Shown in pieces: positions 36,449 to 48,194 of a DNA stretch of 64,000 nt. Within the stretch, counting starts at the first letter, position 1. Each line of letters begins with the position of its first letter. Under the pieces are notes generated by a model that did no database searches, was not told the origin of the DNA, and saw only the letters and a program-made list of their open reading frames with translations. The position numbers and the translations under genes are program-made. Source of the stretch: Gremmenia infestans (Eukaryota > Ascomycota > Leotiomycetes > Helotiales > Hamatocanthoscyphaceae); the NCBI GenBank assembly GCA_032629725.1, contig JAFEVB010000032.1, forward strand, positions 620,001-684,000, read 5' to 3'.

Positions 36449-36686
36449 GGAAATATGATGGACAACCTGATTCCAAGAAGCCCGAATATGGCAGATATGG
36501 CAAACATGGCTCTTGATAGCATGTCCAGATGGACTACGGCAACATTACAATCCCTTTCATCAAGTAGCATGCATAACAGAATCAAAGGTCATTTGCCGAG
36601 ACCCTCCAACCTAATGAGTATAAAATTCCAATTGAGAAGCAATTCCAACTGACACGCGGATGTTTAGTATCGCATTGCTATGGGTG

Positions 36687-37574
36687 TTAAGGCTCTAACA
36701 AAGCCTCAACACCATCCCTTAACGCAACCCTCTTATTCTCCTCCCACCTGACCCACGCCAACCCCTGCAACATCGAATCCGCCAAATCATCCAGCTTCTC
36801 CATCCTCTCCTCCCCATCCTTCACCTTACTATACCTCTTCCCATCCCACTTCTCCCTATACGCCTTCGCCACCCCCTCCACCTCTTCAGTTCCCAGCCTC
36901 AGCATCTCCCCATCCTCCAACCACTGCCTCACAAGATCAATCTTCGCTCCTTTATTCTTAGCCTTCGCACCTTTGGCTTTCCTCCCCTTCTCTTTCCTTT
37001 CCTCGTCTATCCAAAACGGTCCCACTTTGCCAGGGGCAATGGCTTCTACACTACCATCCCATATTTTTTCGCCTTTGAGCGTACATAGAACGCCGTAGAG
37101 AATCGACTCGAACATATTGACGCGAACCGTCCATTCCAGGATATGTTTCGAGCCCATTGAACGAAACCGTTGGCGTTCAATCAAGATATGCGTAGGCTTC
37201 AAAAGCAGCAAACGGTGTCTAAGCAATTCATATGCAGTGCAAGACAGCGTAGCAGGAGTAAAAGACTCCTTGACCGCAAGCGTAAGAACAGAATCAGAAG
37301 GCGGAGACGAGACCGCGAGACGCTGCCATGCTTTAATTATCGGCGCTTCCTTAGGAGGTACGTCTAGAATGCAATAAGCAAGATTCCTGATGCCCATATC
37401 TATACTGAGTATTCGACTTGGTTTTGCCATGGTCCCGCGTGGGGAGACAGACGTGATTTCATCGTGGAGACGTTGCGTGAGGATTGGCTTGGTGCCCGAG
37501 CTTGAGATGCCACATTTGAAGGCTATGTGCTTTAGGTGGGCGAGCTTGAGGGTGGAGGGGATGCTGAGTGCCAT
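36687..37574 (-). CDS. CCE1: Mitochondrial Holliday-junction resolvase Cce1/Ydc2
   Basis: Structure-specific endonuclease that resolves four-way junctions in mitochondrial DNA. Single exon, 295 residues from ATG 37574. The frame is open further upstream but without an ATG. A SAP-like DNA-binding segment (TLKLAHLKHIAFKCGISSSG) comes first. The RNase H fold follows with its acidic residues: Asp in ILSIDMGIRNLAY (about residue 59), Glu in HILIERQRFRS and Asp-Asp in KLDDLADSMLQG. A Lys-rich insert (KGRKAKGAKAKNKGAK) separates the last two. It is convergent with SKI8, with 240 bases between. Confidence 0.92.
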   Translation of the reverse strand: MALSIPSTLKLAHLKHIAFKCGISSSGTKPILTQRLHDEITSVSPRGTMAKPSRILSIDMGIRNLAYCILDVPPKEAPIIKAWQRLAVSSPPSDSVLTLAVKESFTPATLSCTAYELLRHRLLLLKPTHILIERQRFRSMGSKHILEWTVRVNMFESILYGVLCTLKGEKIWDGSVEAIAPGKVGPFWIDEERKEKGRKAKGAKAKNKGAKIDLVRQWLEDGEMLRLGTEEVEGVAKAYREKWDGKRYSKVKDGEERMEKLDDLADSMLQGLAWVRWEENKRVALRDGVEALLEP

Positions 37575-37776
37575 GCATGGTCTGTGGTGCTCTTGGGGGA
37601 AGAGATATTGGTAAGTTGAGAGACGCGTAAAAGGTGTTTTAGGGGAATTGTAAAGCAAGGCTGGCTTAAACCTAATCGGGATTTGGCGTGTTTCCCAAGC
37701 ACTTCCATTTAGAAGCAGTGAAAACTTCCGGTGTGGTGCTGAAGATGAAAGGCCACCAGCTGGTAATCAAGCCAGA

Positions 37777-38670
37777 ATGGACTTTCTCGAATCCTCCTTT
37801 TACAAAGATCACGAATCCCGACGGTGCTTACCATCGCCCGCGGAGGTTCGAGCCTCATCGGGCCCAAACCAATCACTACCTCAACCACCCCCTGTGAAAT
37901 TTGAACATCTTAATCTCATTGTCAAATATGGTCCTCATGTTACAGTTGCTGAAGCGCAATGTCTCTGGATGGTCAAAAGCGTACTTGGAGAGCAAGTTCC
38001 TGTGCCTGAGGTTTATGGTTGGCGGGTTGATAGGCAAGATGATTTAATATACATGGAATTTGTGCGAGAGACGTTGAAGGACCGATGGGATTTTCTGAGC
38101 GTCGGGGATAAAACAACTCTTTGCAATCACCTATATCAGATAATGGAATCTCTTCGGCATGTCGAGCAAGACCCAAATGATCCATTCATTGGTATGGTCT
38201 GTAAGGAATTACTGTTAGAAGACAATGACTAATTTCTTCCAGGCTCCATCAATCGCCACCATCTATTAGACATTGTGTTCGAAGGGCAGCCCCAAGGCGG
38301 TCCCTTCGCTACTATCAAAGAATTCAATGACTGGTTTTCGCGGTTGCCGTGGCTTCGATTTCCCAACCCAGAAAGTATTCAAGATCCTTACAGAGCTTCA
38401 TTACCAGATAATGAAACCATAAAATTCACTCATGGGGATTTTCATCAAGCAAACATTTTGATCTCTTCGATGGGGACGCCTCGTGTGCTCGCAGTCGTTG
38501 ACTGGGCCCATGCCGGGTGGTATCCCGATTATTGGGAATACTGCAAAGCAGCCTATACTTGCGCTTACGATGGAGAATGGCGTAATAAATGGGTCCCACT
38601 GTTTTTGAATCCAATGTCTGAGGTGCACGAGGTATTTGCGGATATTACAAGGGCACTAGGAGCTGTTTGA
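37777..38670 (+). CDS. APH-fold phosphotransferase family protein
   Basis: Member of the fungal aminoglycoside-phosphotransferase/choline-kinase-like family; substrate unknown, resistance is not implied. Exons 37777-38191 and 38243-38670 give 280 residues. The N-lobe has VKYGPHVTVAEAQCLWMV and VPVPEVYGWR. The catalytic loop is THGDFHQANILI, with the metal-binding block VVDWAHAGWYPDYWEYCK. The intron interrupts FIGSINRHH. The enzyme appears complete. It is the last conserved gene before the accessory region to its right. Confidence 0.86.
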
Positions 38671-39178
38671 AGGGATCTTGCCTCTGAAACAAACGCAATA
38701 GCTCTGTGTTAGAGGGCCCTATTGCCATTATAGCAAAAACCTCTAGGAAGTGATCAGGTTGCTAATGCAATCTAGATACTTCTCATAAAGCAAATAAGTG
38801 TCGTAAGACTGCTAAGCGCCTTTTACACTTGCCTTGACAAGCAGCCATAATCTTATGTTACATGCGGCTGCTTAGCTGCATGCATACACTGTCAACACTA
38901 CCATGGCCAATTACTACCACTCCCCTTTTAGTAGGTCTTTATGTTTTTGAAGTCTATTTCTAGCTAACGGATTACCGTCTGAAGCAAGGAGGAGGGGACG
39001 GGAAGTATTGGTATACGAGTGCGGATGTACGCGAAGTGTATGCTCTATAACGTTCTTCCTCTGCGCCTCTTACTATACCTCTCTTACTTATTACGGACGT
39101 TTTTCAAAAGAGTTCGAGATATAAAGAATCTATCTCTGGCTCCTGAAAACGCCCGTGTATCTTTACTTGTTCATCACT
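38671..39178. other. Boundary between the conserved block and the accessory region
   Basis: No gene recognised. A 7-base inverted pair AGCAGCC..GGCTGCT lies near 38841-38873. The region precedes the first pseudogene. Confidence 0.45.
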
Positions 39179-40597
39179 ATGTTGCTTGAATCGTCACTTC
39201 TGGGTGCGCTCCTCGACGGGCAACGGCCAGTTTGGCTCCTCCCCCTCGCAGCGATAATCTACTGGCAATGGCGGTCCTACCGGCAGCTTTCTCATTTCAA
39301 AGGACCGTTCTGGGCTCGTTTTACAAACCTATGGATGTACCAAAAAGTCTCGGGCAAGACACAATATAGGGATTTATACAACGTGATACTTAAATATGGG
39401 GTATACCCTCTTCCCCAGCCAAGTATACAGTATTTGACCTTGGAACTAGGTGGTCTGGCGAGCATTGCTCCCAATTAGCTCGTCACATGCGACATCGACA
39501 TGCGACATCGTATGAGCGCGGCAAGGTCAAATTACACGAGATCGCAGATATATGCTGGGAACACCCTGATGCCGGAAACGCACAACACGTTCTCCATGGT
39601 CGACGAGCCAGCATATACGAAGGGTCGAGCTGTGATAGCAGCCGGTGTAAGTCCATGAACCTTAGCTATTCGTGCTTGATTGTACTGTACTAACAGATGG
39701 CAGTACACCGGAAAAGAAACCGAGGAACTCGAAAGCAAAGTAAACCAGCAAATAGCGCAGTTCCTGAACCTCATCAGAACCAAATATATCAGCACCGACA
39801 CCGATGTCCGACCCTTAGACCTCGCCCGGAAATGCGGTTACTTCACCCTGGATACCATCACCAACCTCTCATTTAGCTCGCCGTGGGGATTCCTTGTCCA
39901 AGATAAGGATCTAGGCAATTGGTTTGCACTGGTAGGATGGCAGTTCAAAATCGTGACCACGATGCAATCGATCCCTTGGTTGGTAAGTCTCGTGATGACA
40001 CCATGGGCTGGAAGGCTGATGGCGAAATTCCAAGACCCGTCGAGGAGAGCAGCGGCATTTGTTGCGACGACGACGCGGAATGTGCAGGCGAGGTTCACAA
40101 CTAAGAATCCGGGAGAGAAGATGGATATGATGGGGTCGTTCATCAGGCATGGGGTTACAGAAACCGAGGTTGCCTCGGAGGCAATTCTCGCAGTGTACGT
40201 TTGGCTTCCCTTGCTTGCTAGACCATGCTTTTAGGTGAGTATATATGCATCACGTATCAATTGGCTGCGAGTAGCATTGCGGGATTCGATACAACCGCAT
40301 CAGCTATCCGCTCAACACTCCTCTACATCCTCAAAAACCCCCGCGTCTACCGCAAGCTCCAGGACGAAATAGACGCCACTGTCGTCCCCGCCGGCTCCAT
40401 AATCTCCGACGCCTAATCCAAGACGCTGCCCTGCCTGCAAGCGGTAATCCGCGAAGGCGCGCGTATCGTCCCACCGACTGCAGGCACGTTCGCCAAAGTA
40501 GCGCCCAAGGGCGGCGATACCGTGAACGGGCGTTCGTTTCTTTTTCCCGTGTCGCCCCGGCATCCCGCTCGAAACGGCCCATATGCGGCAGGAGTGT
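39179..40597 (+). pseudogene. Cytochrome P450 pseudogene
   Basis: Relic of a microsomal P450, closest by eye to the pisatin-demethylase-like group. It begins with a hydrophobic anchor (MLLESSLLGALL...) and FKGPFWARFTNLW. It continues through MRHRMSAARSNYTRS and has an I-helix AGFDTTAS with following LYILKNPRVYRKLQDEID. The ExxR remnant is VIREGAR. Two in-frame stops break it: TAG at 39477 after SIAPN, and TAA at 40415 after IISDA. Translation resumes in family sequence after each. Similarity ends after VSPRHPARNGPYAAG, so the heme-binding cysteine region is missing. At least two introns seem to remain. It cannot make an active enzyme. Confidence 0.86.
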
Positions 40598-41220
40598 ACT
40601 CCCCTATACCTGGTTATGGAAAGATAAACAATTAAAACTAATAAGGCAGTTGCGAGTATAAGAGTGGAAATTGTGCAATTTGACCCGATAGTCAGATTAT
40701 CCATCCAACCCGCGTTTTTACCATGTAAGCAAGCAGCAGCGCTGCACAACAGTACTATAGGATAATAGGATTAGATTAAACAGCTTATGTTTTTTGGGGG
40801 AGCAGGGCGCGCGTTGGACGAACCCTCTACAAATGTAAAAGGTGGGGTTTTATTGATGGATTTCTGGTCGGTGATTTCTTGAATTTAACTAATTTATACA
40901 GTAAAGTTTACGTAGCAACCAGTAAGTAGCGGATGATTTGCGTGCAGTGGGTCGCTCCGATGGACCCCCCTTTAATTCCTCGCTTAGTTCTCACTTCCGT
41001 GCGTTACCAGCGAATATGCTGATTATATAGTGTGCATCTATCATACATGAGTTATAGCATTATTATACAGTTGGCAAGACTCTGACTTGTATCTGTTATA
41101 TCGTACTTAGTTCTTTGCTTGTGGCGAGTAAAATAATACACATTAATAGTGCACTTGAACCCTAACTTCTATAACATTTTATGGTTTGAAATCACGTTTG
41201 TCTATTTGTGATTTCAGTCA
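40598..41220. other. AT-rich spacer between the P450 and PKS relics
   Basis: No coding sequence recognised. The P450 similarity breaks off abruptly at the left edge, suggesting a deletion or insertion boundary. Confidence 0.45.
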
Positions 41221-43346
41221 ATGAACATGGACTTCTCCAAGTATCGAAATCTTGATTGGGACTTTGATCGTACAACTTTGGTTGCAAAACTGCTTCCCCT
41301 GCTTCCAGAAATTGCGGGATGGTTGGGCGTCTTATACATTCTCTATGGCATTGGTCTTGGCATTTATCGATTATTCTTTAGCCCCTCCGACACCACCAGT
41401 GAATGCTACAGCAGTACTGGACCTCCAGACGAGCCAACTAGTATAGCTCATAGAGTCCAAGTCCCTATAGCAGTGATTGATATGGCCTGTCGCTTGCCCG
41501 GCCATCTCAACCCCCCCCACGATCTTTGAAAATTCTTCGAACGTGGAGGAGTTGCTGAAAATGAATCTCAGACATCAAGATTCAGTCTTGCGGGGCATCA
41601 TGATAAGGATAGAAGGCCTCGGACATTGAAATCTCCTGGAGGCATGTTCATAGAAGATATTAATCCTAAGTTGTTCGATGCTCAGTTCTTCAGCACTAGT
41701 AGGGTGGACGCTACTGCTATGGACCCACAGCAGCGTCAGCCACTCGAGTTTACATGTTATTCAGTCTATGACCCGAAAGATGGCGCTCTGCTCTTGGAGA
41801 TGAAGGATCTCAAGTTCGCTGAGCTAGAGACCAGCGAAGAAGAGGGTCCAGGCCACACGTTTACGCAAACCTCATGAGATGCAGACATTTACATGTTGCT
41901 CTCTGCTCAAAACTCCAAGTTGAGAAATTTTCTGACCCAGAGAGCAAGCTCATCCAATTTCTCAAATGATACCAAATTGACAAAGCAAGACATGTTGGTC
42001 CATGAGCTTCTTGATCTCGCCGCTCATAAAATCCCCATCTTGAAGATCGAAGAGCTCAATCTCGATGCGGAAGATCAGAGTAGTCTGTGGTTGCAACGCC
42101 CAAATCCAAAAAGAGCTGCCAGTTCCCTCTACCACTTTGCTTCCAGCGACTCCACGAAAGTGGTCAGTGCGCAGGAGAAATATTCCCCTTCCGCTCCGAA
42201 TGCTGGGTTCATTTGGTTTGACCTAGCCAAAGCAGAACCGATTCTCGGTGAAGTCAAATTCGATGTCGTGCTCGTCAAAACCACCAGTCTGTTTTCCGAA
42301 GAGGCTTTGAGCGTAGCCGTTGACAGTATATCTGCATCTGTTCAAGACGGCGGATTGGTCTTGGTTGCGGGATCCGATAACTCCTTTAATCAAGCCATTC
42401 TTGAAAGAATTGGACATGTTCATACCATTGATGATAACCTCTACTTGTGCGTAGTTGCCTCTCCTGTAGACTTGGAAGAGCCCGCGCACCCAACTACCAG
42501 TCTGGTCAGCCTCTCGCATGAGCAGGCATTGGGAAATGGCACATCAAGACTGGACAGCCACTCAATGAAATTGAGACCATCCAAACCATTCTCGTCTTGC
42601 TCTCATCCTCGACGATGGACCGATCGGACGAGAACTCCTGGGCTCTTTTGCCAGAGCTTGTTCAAAAAGAAATCAAGATTATCTGGGTTACCACTGGGGC
42701 GCAACTCGATGTCACGGAGCCTACTAAAGCAGCTATCAATGAATTATTCCGTGTTTTGCGTGCAGAAGAACCACTTCTCGATCTGGTGACTCTGGATATC
42801 GGCCAGGCCATTGGACCAGCAACTGCGGCCGCTATCGATACTTGTCTTCAACTCATCAGCAAACCAAAGCCCAAACAACAAGTCGACGGCATGTTTTATA
42901 TAAGCCATCTGATCCCCGAGGAGGATCTCACCAAATACCAGAATGACGACCTTGGCAGTCTTAAAACCGAAGTGGTCGATCTTCATGCGTGCCAGACTCC
43001 CATCCGGCTGCGGACGGAGAGACTCGGGACTATCGATTCCATTCACTATGGGGAGATCTCGCCCGTTCCTCTGGCATTGGGAAGCGTTTGCCTTGAAGTC
43101 AAGCTTCTTGCTGCGGGTATGAATTACAAAGATGTCGTGGTTTCTATGGGTATCGTCCCTGGCAATGAGCACACCCTTGGTGGAGAAGGCGCTGGCATCG
43201 TCACGAGGGTCTCTCCGGAAATCGATAACTTCAAAGTCGGACAACGAGTCGTCGTCTTTGACAAGGGCACTTTTGCAAACAGGATGCAGACGACGCCTGG
43301 ACGCTGCTACGCTCTTCCAGGCTCAAAAAAAAACTCTACGTCCTAG
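41221..43346 (+). pseudogene. Internally deleted reducing polyketide synthase fused to a P450-type anchor
   Basis: Relic of a highly reducing type I PKS. Residues 1-55 are not PKS: a hydrophobic helix ending GIGLGIYRLFFSP, as at the start of fungal P450s. This joins in frame near 41385 to a PKS N-terminus (SDTTSECYSS). KS follows from IAVIDMACRLPGH to DATAMDPQQRQ, then jumps to the end of DH (YDPKDGALLLEMKDLKFAEL), so most of KS and all of AT are gone. The methyltransferase/structural region continues to about 42540. A frameshift follows, then ER starts (LAAGMNYKDVVVSMGIVPGNEHTLGGEGAG) and ends at 43346. Stops at 41527 (after HDL) and 41875 (after FTQTS) both replace an expected Trp. KR and ACP are absent. 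Confidence 0.88.
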
Positions 43347-46300
43347 TCTAGGAAAGCTCCTATACACTTGCCAGGAATACATTATCTCTTTTAGAATTGA
43401 ATTGTGATCTGGCGCCAAGTACTGCGTGCCTTGTTGTAAGAGTAAGCTTGAAAAGTGAAAGAGTGAAGAACCGCGTACTAATTCATATAACTGCCTCGAA
43501 GACTTCGTTCCTGCTAAGAGCGTTCATTCTTATAGAAGATACTTCCGAGTCAGCTGCGTTTCTTTTGCGTCGAATAGACTTATTTGACGTACTCTTGCAT
43601 TGATCTGGCTCCCCCGAATTTGGAAACAAGAAAAAATGTGTCACCTTGAGCGATATCGTTACCCTTTCTTTACACCTAGCTTTTTCGCAAAGATCGTTCA
43701 TTAGCTAATAAGGTACGAACGAGATCCCTCTCATACCTCGCACTCGCGACGCAAAAGACTTCTAGCACACCCGCCTGTTTACACCCAGATCCTTTTGCCA
43801 TCTCTTTTCTTTCCAATCTTCTCCTACACCTCGAAAAATCCCACTCGCTTGAGACAGCATTGCATCGCAGCTTGCAAAGCCTACCTCACACACGAGTAAG
43901 CATGATACTGCACTGCACAGCGCAGCGCCGCAAAGGAAGCTTGTAACAAATGAACGGAACGAATGAATGGACTAGAAAGAACAATTGGCAATTCCTCGCC
44001 GTACAAGTACTCGCACATAGGATCCGAACGAGCGCCGAAAATACAGAGGAGTACTATAACGCGATCCTTGAGCGAATTCGGAAATACTGTATGCGAGCGA
44101 GTTTACCTTCTATCTTATCATCTCAGCATGGCTGCCATGGCAATCCTCATGAATTGATTCGGCCGAATCCCATACCAAACGGTACTATTGAAACGGGCAT
44201 GGAATTGGTATGGTATGCTCGTTCGTATTCAGCATAGCGAAGAATATTGGAAACGAAACGCTGGTTCCTTAGCATAAGAGGCTGTGCTGTATCGTACAGT
44301 ACCTATTATTCTACAAGACCGCTTACCCGTAAGCCGAAATGAAAGCGAAAAACGAAACAACGAAAGCAAAGCATCAATCGAATTCGCGGCACGGGACTCG
44401 GGAGGAAGTCCGAAGCACGGCATATTGACCGAGCTCGATTAACTCGGAAGTTTGTCCCTCTTTTGGGTGCGCTGGGCCGGGTCATGGATGCGAGGCGATG
44501 TAAATTAAACTTATTTCGCAAACGACCCCTCCCCTCTATGATCCTGATTCCTGAGGTTCAGTTTGGACCTACTTCTAGATGCCATGGCATGCCCCGCAAT
44601 GCATATATACAGTACAGTTAGATTTCCGAAGTTTACGAACCGAGAGTAGGTAATCATGGGATGAAACAGCCGGGTAACCTTGTAAGAAAGCTTGGATTTT
44701 ATTATTACGGGGGGACTAGAAATTCTGAGCCATCTTACTTCGTACCTTATCTGCGTGCATAGGAAGGGGCACCGGCATCTCGCAAGATGGGGCAGCTCAC
44801 TTCACTTTGAAACGTCGTGCTCTGCACGGTGAGAAACAATATTTTCGTTCGTTGTTCAAGGCGTCACAACTCCCGGAGGACTAGAGGAATTTATCCACAG
44901 ATCTTTCTTTCTCTTCAGCCCACGAGCCCTACCGGAACCGTGCGGTGCTGTACTGCGACACGCATTGCCAGTTGTACTGACTGACTGCACTACATACTTG
45001 CTCATGCTCGGCGATAACGAGCTGTACATGTACATCTTCTGGTGGTACGTTTCAAGTAGGTAGGCTGGCTGACGATTCGGCGAATCTTCTAGAATTACCA
45101 ATAACGTTTTCTCTCACCTTGAACTTCCAAGCCTCATTCTATTTCCTTCCTAATCTCTTCATCAATCGGCCAAGCAAGCAAGCGCGGCACGTGAAACCAG
45201 GTTTATTCCCACGAGGGTTTTCCTTTCTTTTTCGTTTCTTTTCATGCCCCCGCCCTGGGGCCTTCGTACTTGTTACCATTCTCGGTATTCATGCCCTCTC
45301 TTCGTTTCGCATAAACGCAAATGACCTCGATCAATTTGCCCCTTCCACCTTCCAGGCTGTGTCCTGGCTCCTAGGAGGACGACTCCGAGAGGATAAGAAT
45401 TGATTAATTAATTATACTTCGAAAGGTCTCGACCGCGGCGTGGATAGATAGAAGGAAGATGACATGAGATGAGGCTATACCCAAGTGAAGTAAGTTTATA
45501 CTTGTAAACATCAGAATTAATAATTGCTGACGCTGGTCTTTGCACCGCTGATCTCTGGAAGACTCGCGGGGTGTACATACCCATTTGCGGGGGATGATTG
45601 GAGGTCTTGTCTTCTCAGCTCTTCCGAAAGGGGCATTTCAGATGTTCAGAGGGTACGGTAGGCCGCTGTGGCTTGGTAAACGCATTTATACATCTTCAAT
45701 GCATCCGACTACGGTTGAGGCGTGACGGCGTCCAGAAATGGCAATCGTGTCACATCCCAATAATAATTTCCGGTCGTCATGGCTAGCGGATTGGATGATT
45801 TTAAAGAGATTGAGCAATACGCAGGGGAGGGTACGCACGCCGCTGCGTCGCAATACTTTCGTTCTCATGATGTCGGGTGTAGAAAGGCTTCTAAAGTACG
45901 AAGTAAGAGAACAGTCCTTGCTGCTGTCTGTAAGGACGATAGAGTCTACGACTGAAGTAAGATCGTACTCTTGCTTGCAACTAACTAATCTACTAATTGT
46001 ACGGTTCGGAGTAGAGCGAGGAGCTGAGGGAATTGTACAATGGCCATCCATGGTGTGGTGTTTACTCTTATTCGTTGGGCGTCACGGCGGCGTTGCAATC
46101 CATGAACCCCTTTTGCGGGCCGGGAAGCCAATCGCCTGGCTTGAAACATGGTGCAGCAAATCCACCGTCTGTTGCTGGGGACGACAGAGGAAGACTCCCA
46201 ATCAGAACACACACTTTAAACTAGACGGGGAACAAGCGAGTGTCCTAAATTACAGATATCATTTCAAATTTGAATCCCTCGAGCGCCACAACCATCTCCT

Positions 46301-46898
46301 TTGCCCCAGCCCAGCGCACGCACTGCATGGCTTGCCCGCACGAGTATTTCATTCGCTGCACAGCAAAACGGTGAGGGCTGGCTCACCTCTGGCTGGCCTC
46401 TCTCAACTGCTCCCAGTCTCTCCCGTACCTGCATCTGCCCCGTCCGCCCATCTGTCAGTGGATCCCAAGGGGCGTGCTGTGGAGTGCCCTGGCGCCTGCA
46501 GGCCCTGATCCAATCTTGATTTTAGTCTCTCGGATCCATGGCGCATCCACCCCCCGTAATACAGACTTCCCTTTTGTCTGCCACACCCGCACCTCCTCTG
46601 AATCGATTCTTTCTTCTTTTCTCTCCACCAAGCTCCATCTTGACCATTACAGTCCTTACAGTCGCTCTTTGCACAAGTTACGTTCTTCATTTCCAACCTC
46701 CAGTCACTCTTTTTTTTGAACGAGACTTTGCGGAATCGACTTTCGCTCGTTACCCACTGTCCATACCGATATTTGCAGCCCCAGACCCTCGAACCCCTTA
46801 TCATTCACATATTTGTAGAAGCATCATCACTTGCTTAGGAAGAATTTGAAGGAACAAGAAGACTTATCTCACCGAACGAACCGATTACCATATCCACA
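43347..46898. other. 3.5-kb gene-free region
   Basis: The longest stretch without a recognisable gene in the left three quarters of the window. It contains short, unrelated open frames, CGAAA-rich simple sequence near 44335-44385, and C/T-rich promoter-like DNA in the last 350 bases before the next gene. A 256-codon open frame at 45738-46508 has no domain, biased composition or homology that I recognise. Confidence 0.5.
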
Positions 46899-48194
46899 AT
46901 GCAGTACACCGCATTGTCTGTAGCCTTCTTCGCGGCCTTGGCCACCGCTCATCAACATGCTCCCCAGCATTTCCACCACCGCCGTCAGCTCAATGCAACC
47001 TCCACCGACTCTGGTGACCAGACCACTTTGGTTGTCACTCACTACCTCACCAGCACTATCACCAGCTGTGCCGCAACTGTGACGAACTGCCCAGCGAGAA
47101 ACTCCGCATCTGCTGGTGTCGTTGTTACTGACACTGTTATCGTTGCCACAGTGAGTAATGAAGAGGAGAAAGTGATAGCCCAGGGAACTAACAATACTTT
47201 TAGACTGTCTGCCCCGTTGCGCAAGCTTCATCTGCCAGCGCCGCAGCCATCGCCTCGTACGTCGCTTCTACCAGTGCTGCTTCCAGTGCAGCGGCGACTG
47301 GTTCAGGATACGCTCCAACAGGAGCTGGTCCTACTGCCCCAGCTGGATCTTCTGTCGCCGGTGGAGCCACTTCTCCAGCATCCTCTGTACCAGCAGGATC
47401 AAACGTCGTTGGAGCTGTCACCACACCCGCTCCATCAGTCCCTCTCAGCACTGGCTCTGGAGGCAGCGTTGTAGCAGTCGGCACATCTAACACTGTCCTC
47501 ACCTACACTCTCGGCTCCGGCTCATCCACCACCGTTGTCACCACTACCATCAAGCACACCAGCTACGCTACCGTCCTTGCCACCAAGCCTGCCAGCTCTG
47601 GCGCCGCAGGTGGAGTAGGTGGATCGGCCAGTGGCACTGGACCCACTACCACCCTTTATGGTACTGAGACCTCCACCAAATATGTTACCGTCGTGGCAGC
47701 TTCTACAGGCAGCGCTTCAGCTGGAGGTAGTCCTTCAGCCGGAAGCAGCGCAGGTGGTGTTGGTGCCTCAGGTTCAGCTTCCGGTTCTGCTGGCCTCCAG
47801 ACCGCAGTTGCAGCCTCAGGATCTTGCGCCCCAGTCACTGTCACTGTTGCTCTCTCAACTGTCACTGTGGTAGGTTTCCATTTCTCGTCTCAAGATCGCA
47901 GTCCGAAACTAATGTAATTGATAGACTGCATCTGCATCAGGTGTTGCCTCAGTTTCAAGCCTCGCCATCAAGAACCAAGCTGCTAGCAGCTCAGGCTCCG
48001 CCGTTGTAGTCCTTAGCACCGCGACTGTGATCCCAGTCCCAGTCAGCACCGGACCACCATACGGAAACGGTACCGACAGCACCGGCGCTGGTGCCGCCAG
48101 CGGAACCGGCAAGGTCCCCTGCTCCAGTGTCTTCCCCAGCGGATTCATCTCCAAGCATGTCAAGCCCACCGGCGCCGTGCCCACCGGCTACTAA
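46899..48194 (+). CDS. Secreted Ser/Thr/Ala/Gly-rich cell-surface protein
   Basis: Exons 46899-47150, 47204-47869 and 47925-48194 give 395 residues. The signal peptide is MQYTALSVAFFAALATA, followed by a His-rich, Kex2-like stretch (HQHAPQHFHHRRQL). The rest is low-complexity Ser, Thr, Ala, Gly and Val with repeated VTVT/STVTV motifs and likely heavy O-glycosylation. A few Cys occur in CAATVTNCP, CPVAQ, GSCAPVTVT and PCSSVFPSG. The C-terminus (KPTGAVPTGY) is not hydrophobic, so a GPI anchor is unlikely in this model. It could be a wall or matrix protein; no enzyme domain is visible. Splice joins (VAT|TVCPVAQ, TVTV|TASASG) keep the composition and frame. Confidence 0.8.

Noticed and set aside
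37574..37658. Extending CCE1 upstream to 37658
   Set aside because: The extra frame begins without an ATG; the first ATG at 37574 precedes the SAP-like segment.
45738..46508. 256-codon open frame on the plus strand
   Set aside because: No recognisable domain and no sensible N-terminus. Its composition looks like translated promoter DNA upstream of the secreted-protein gene.
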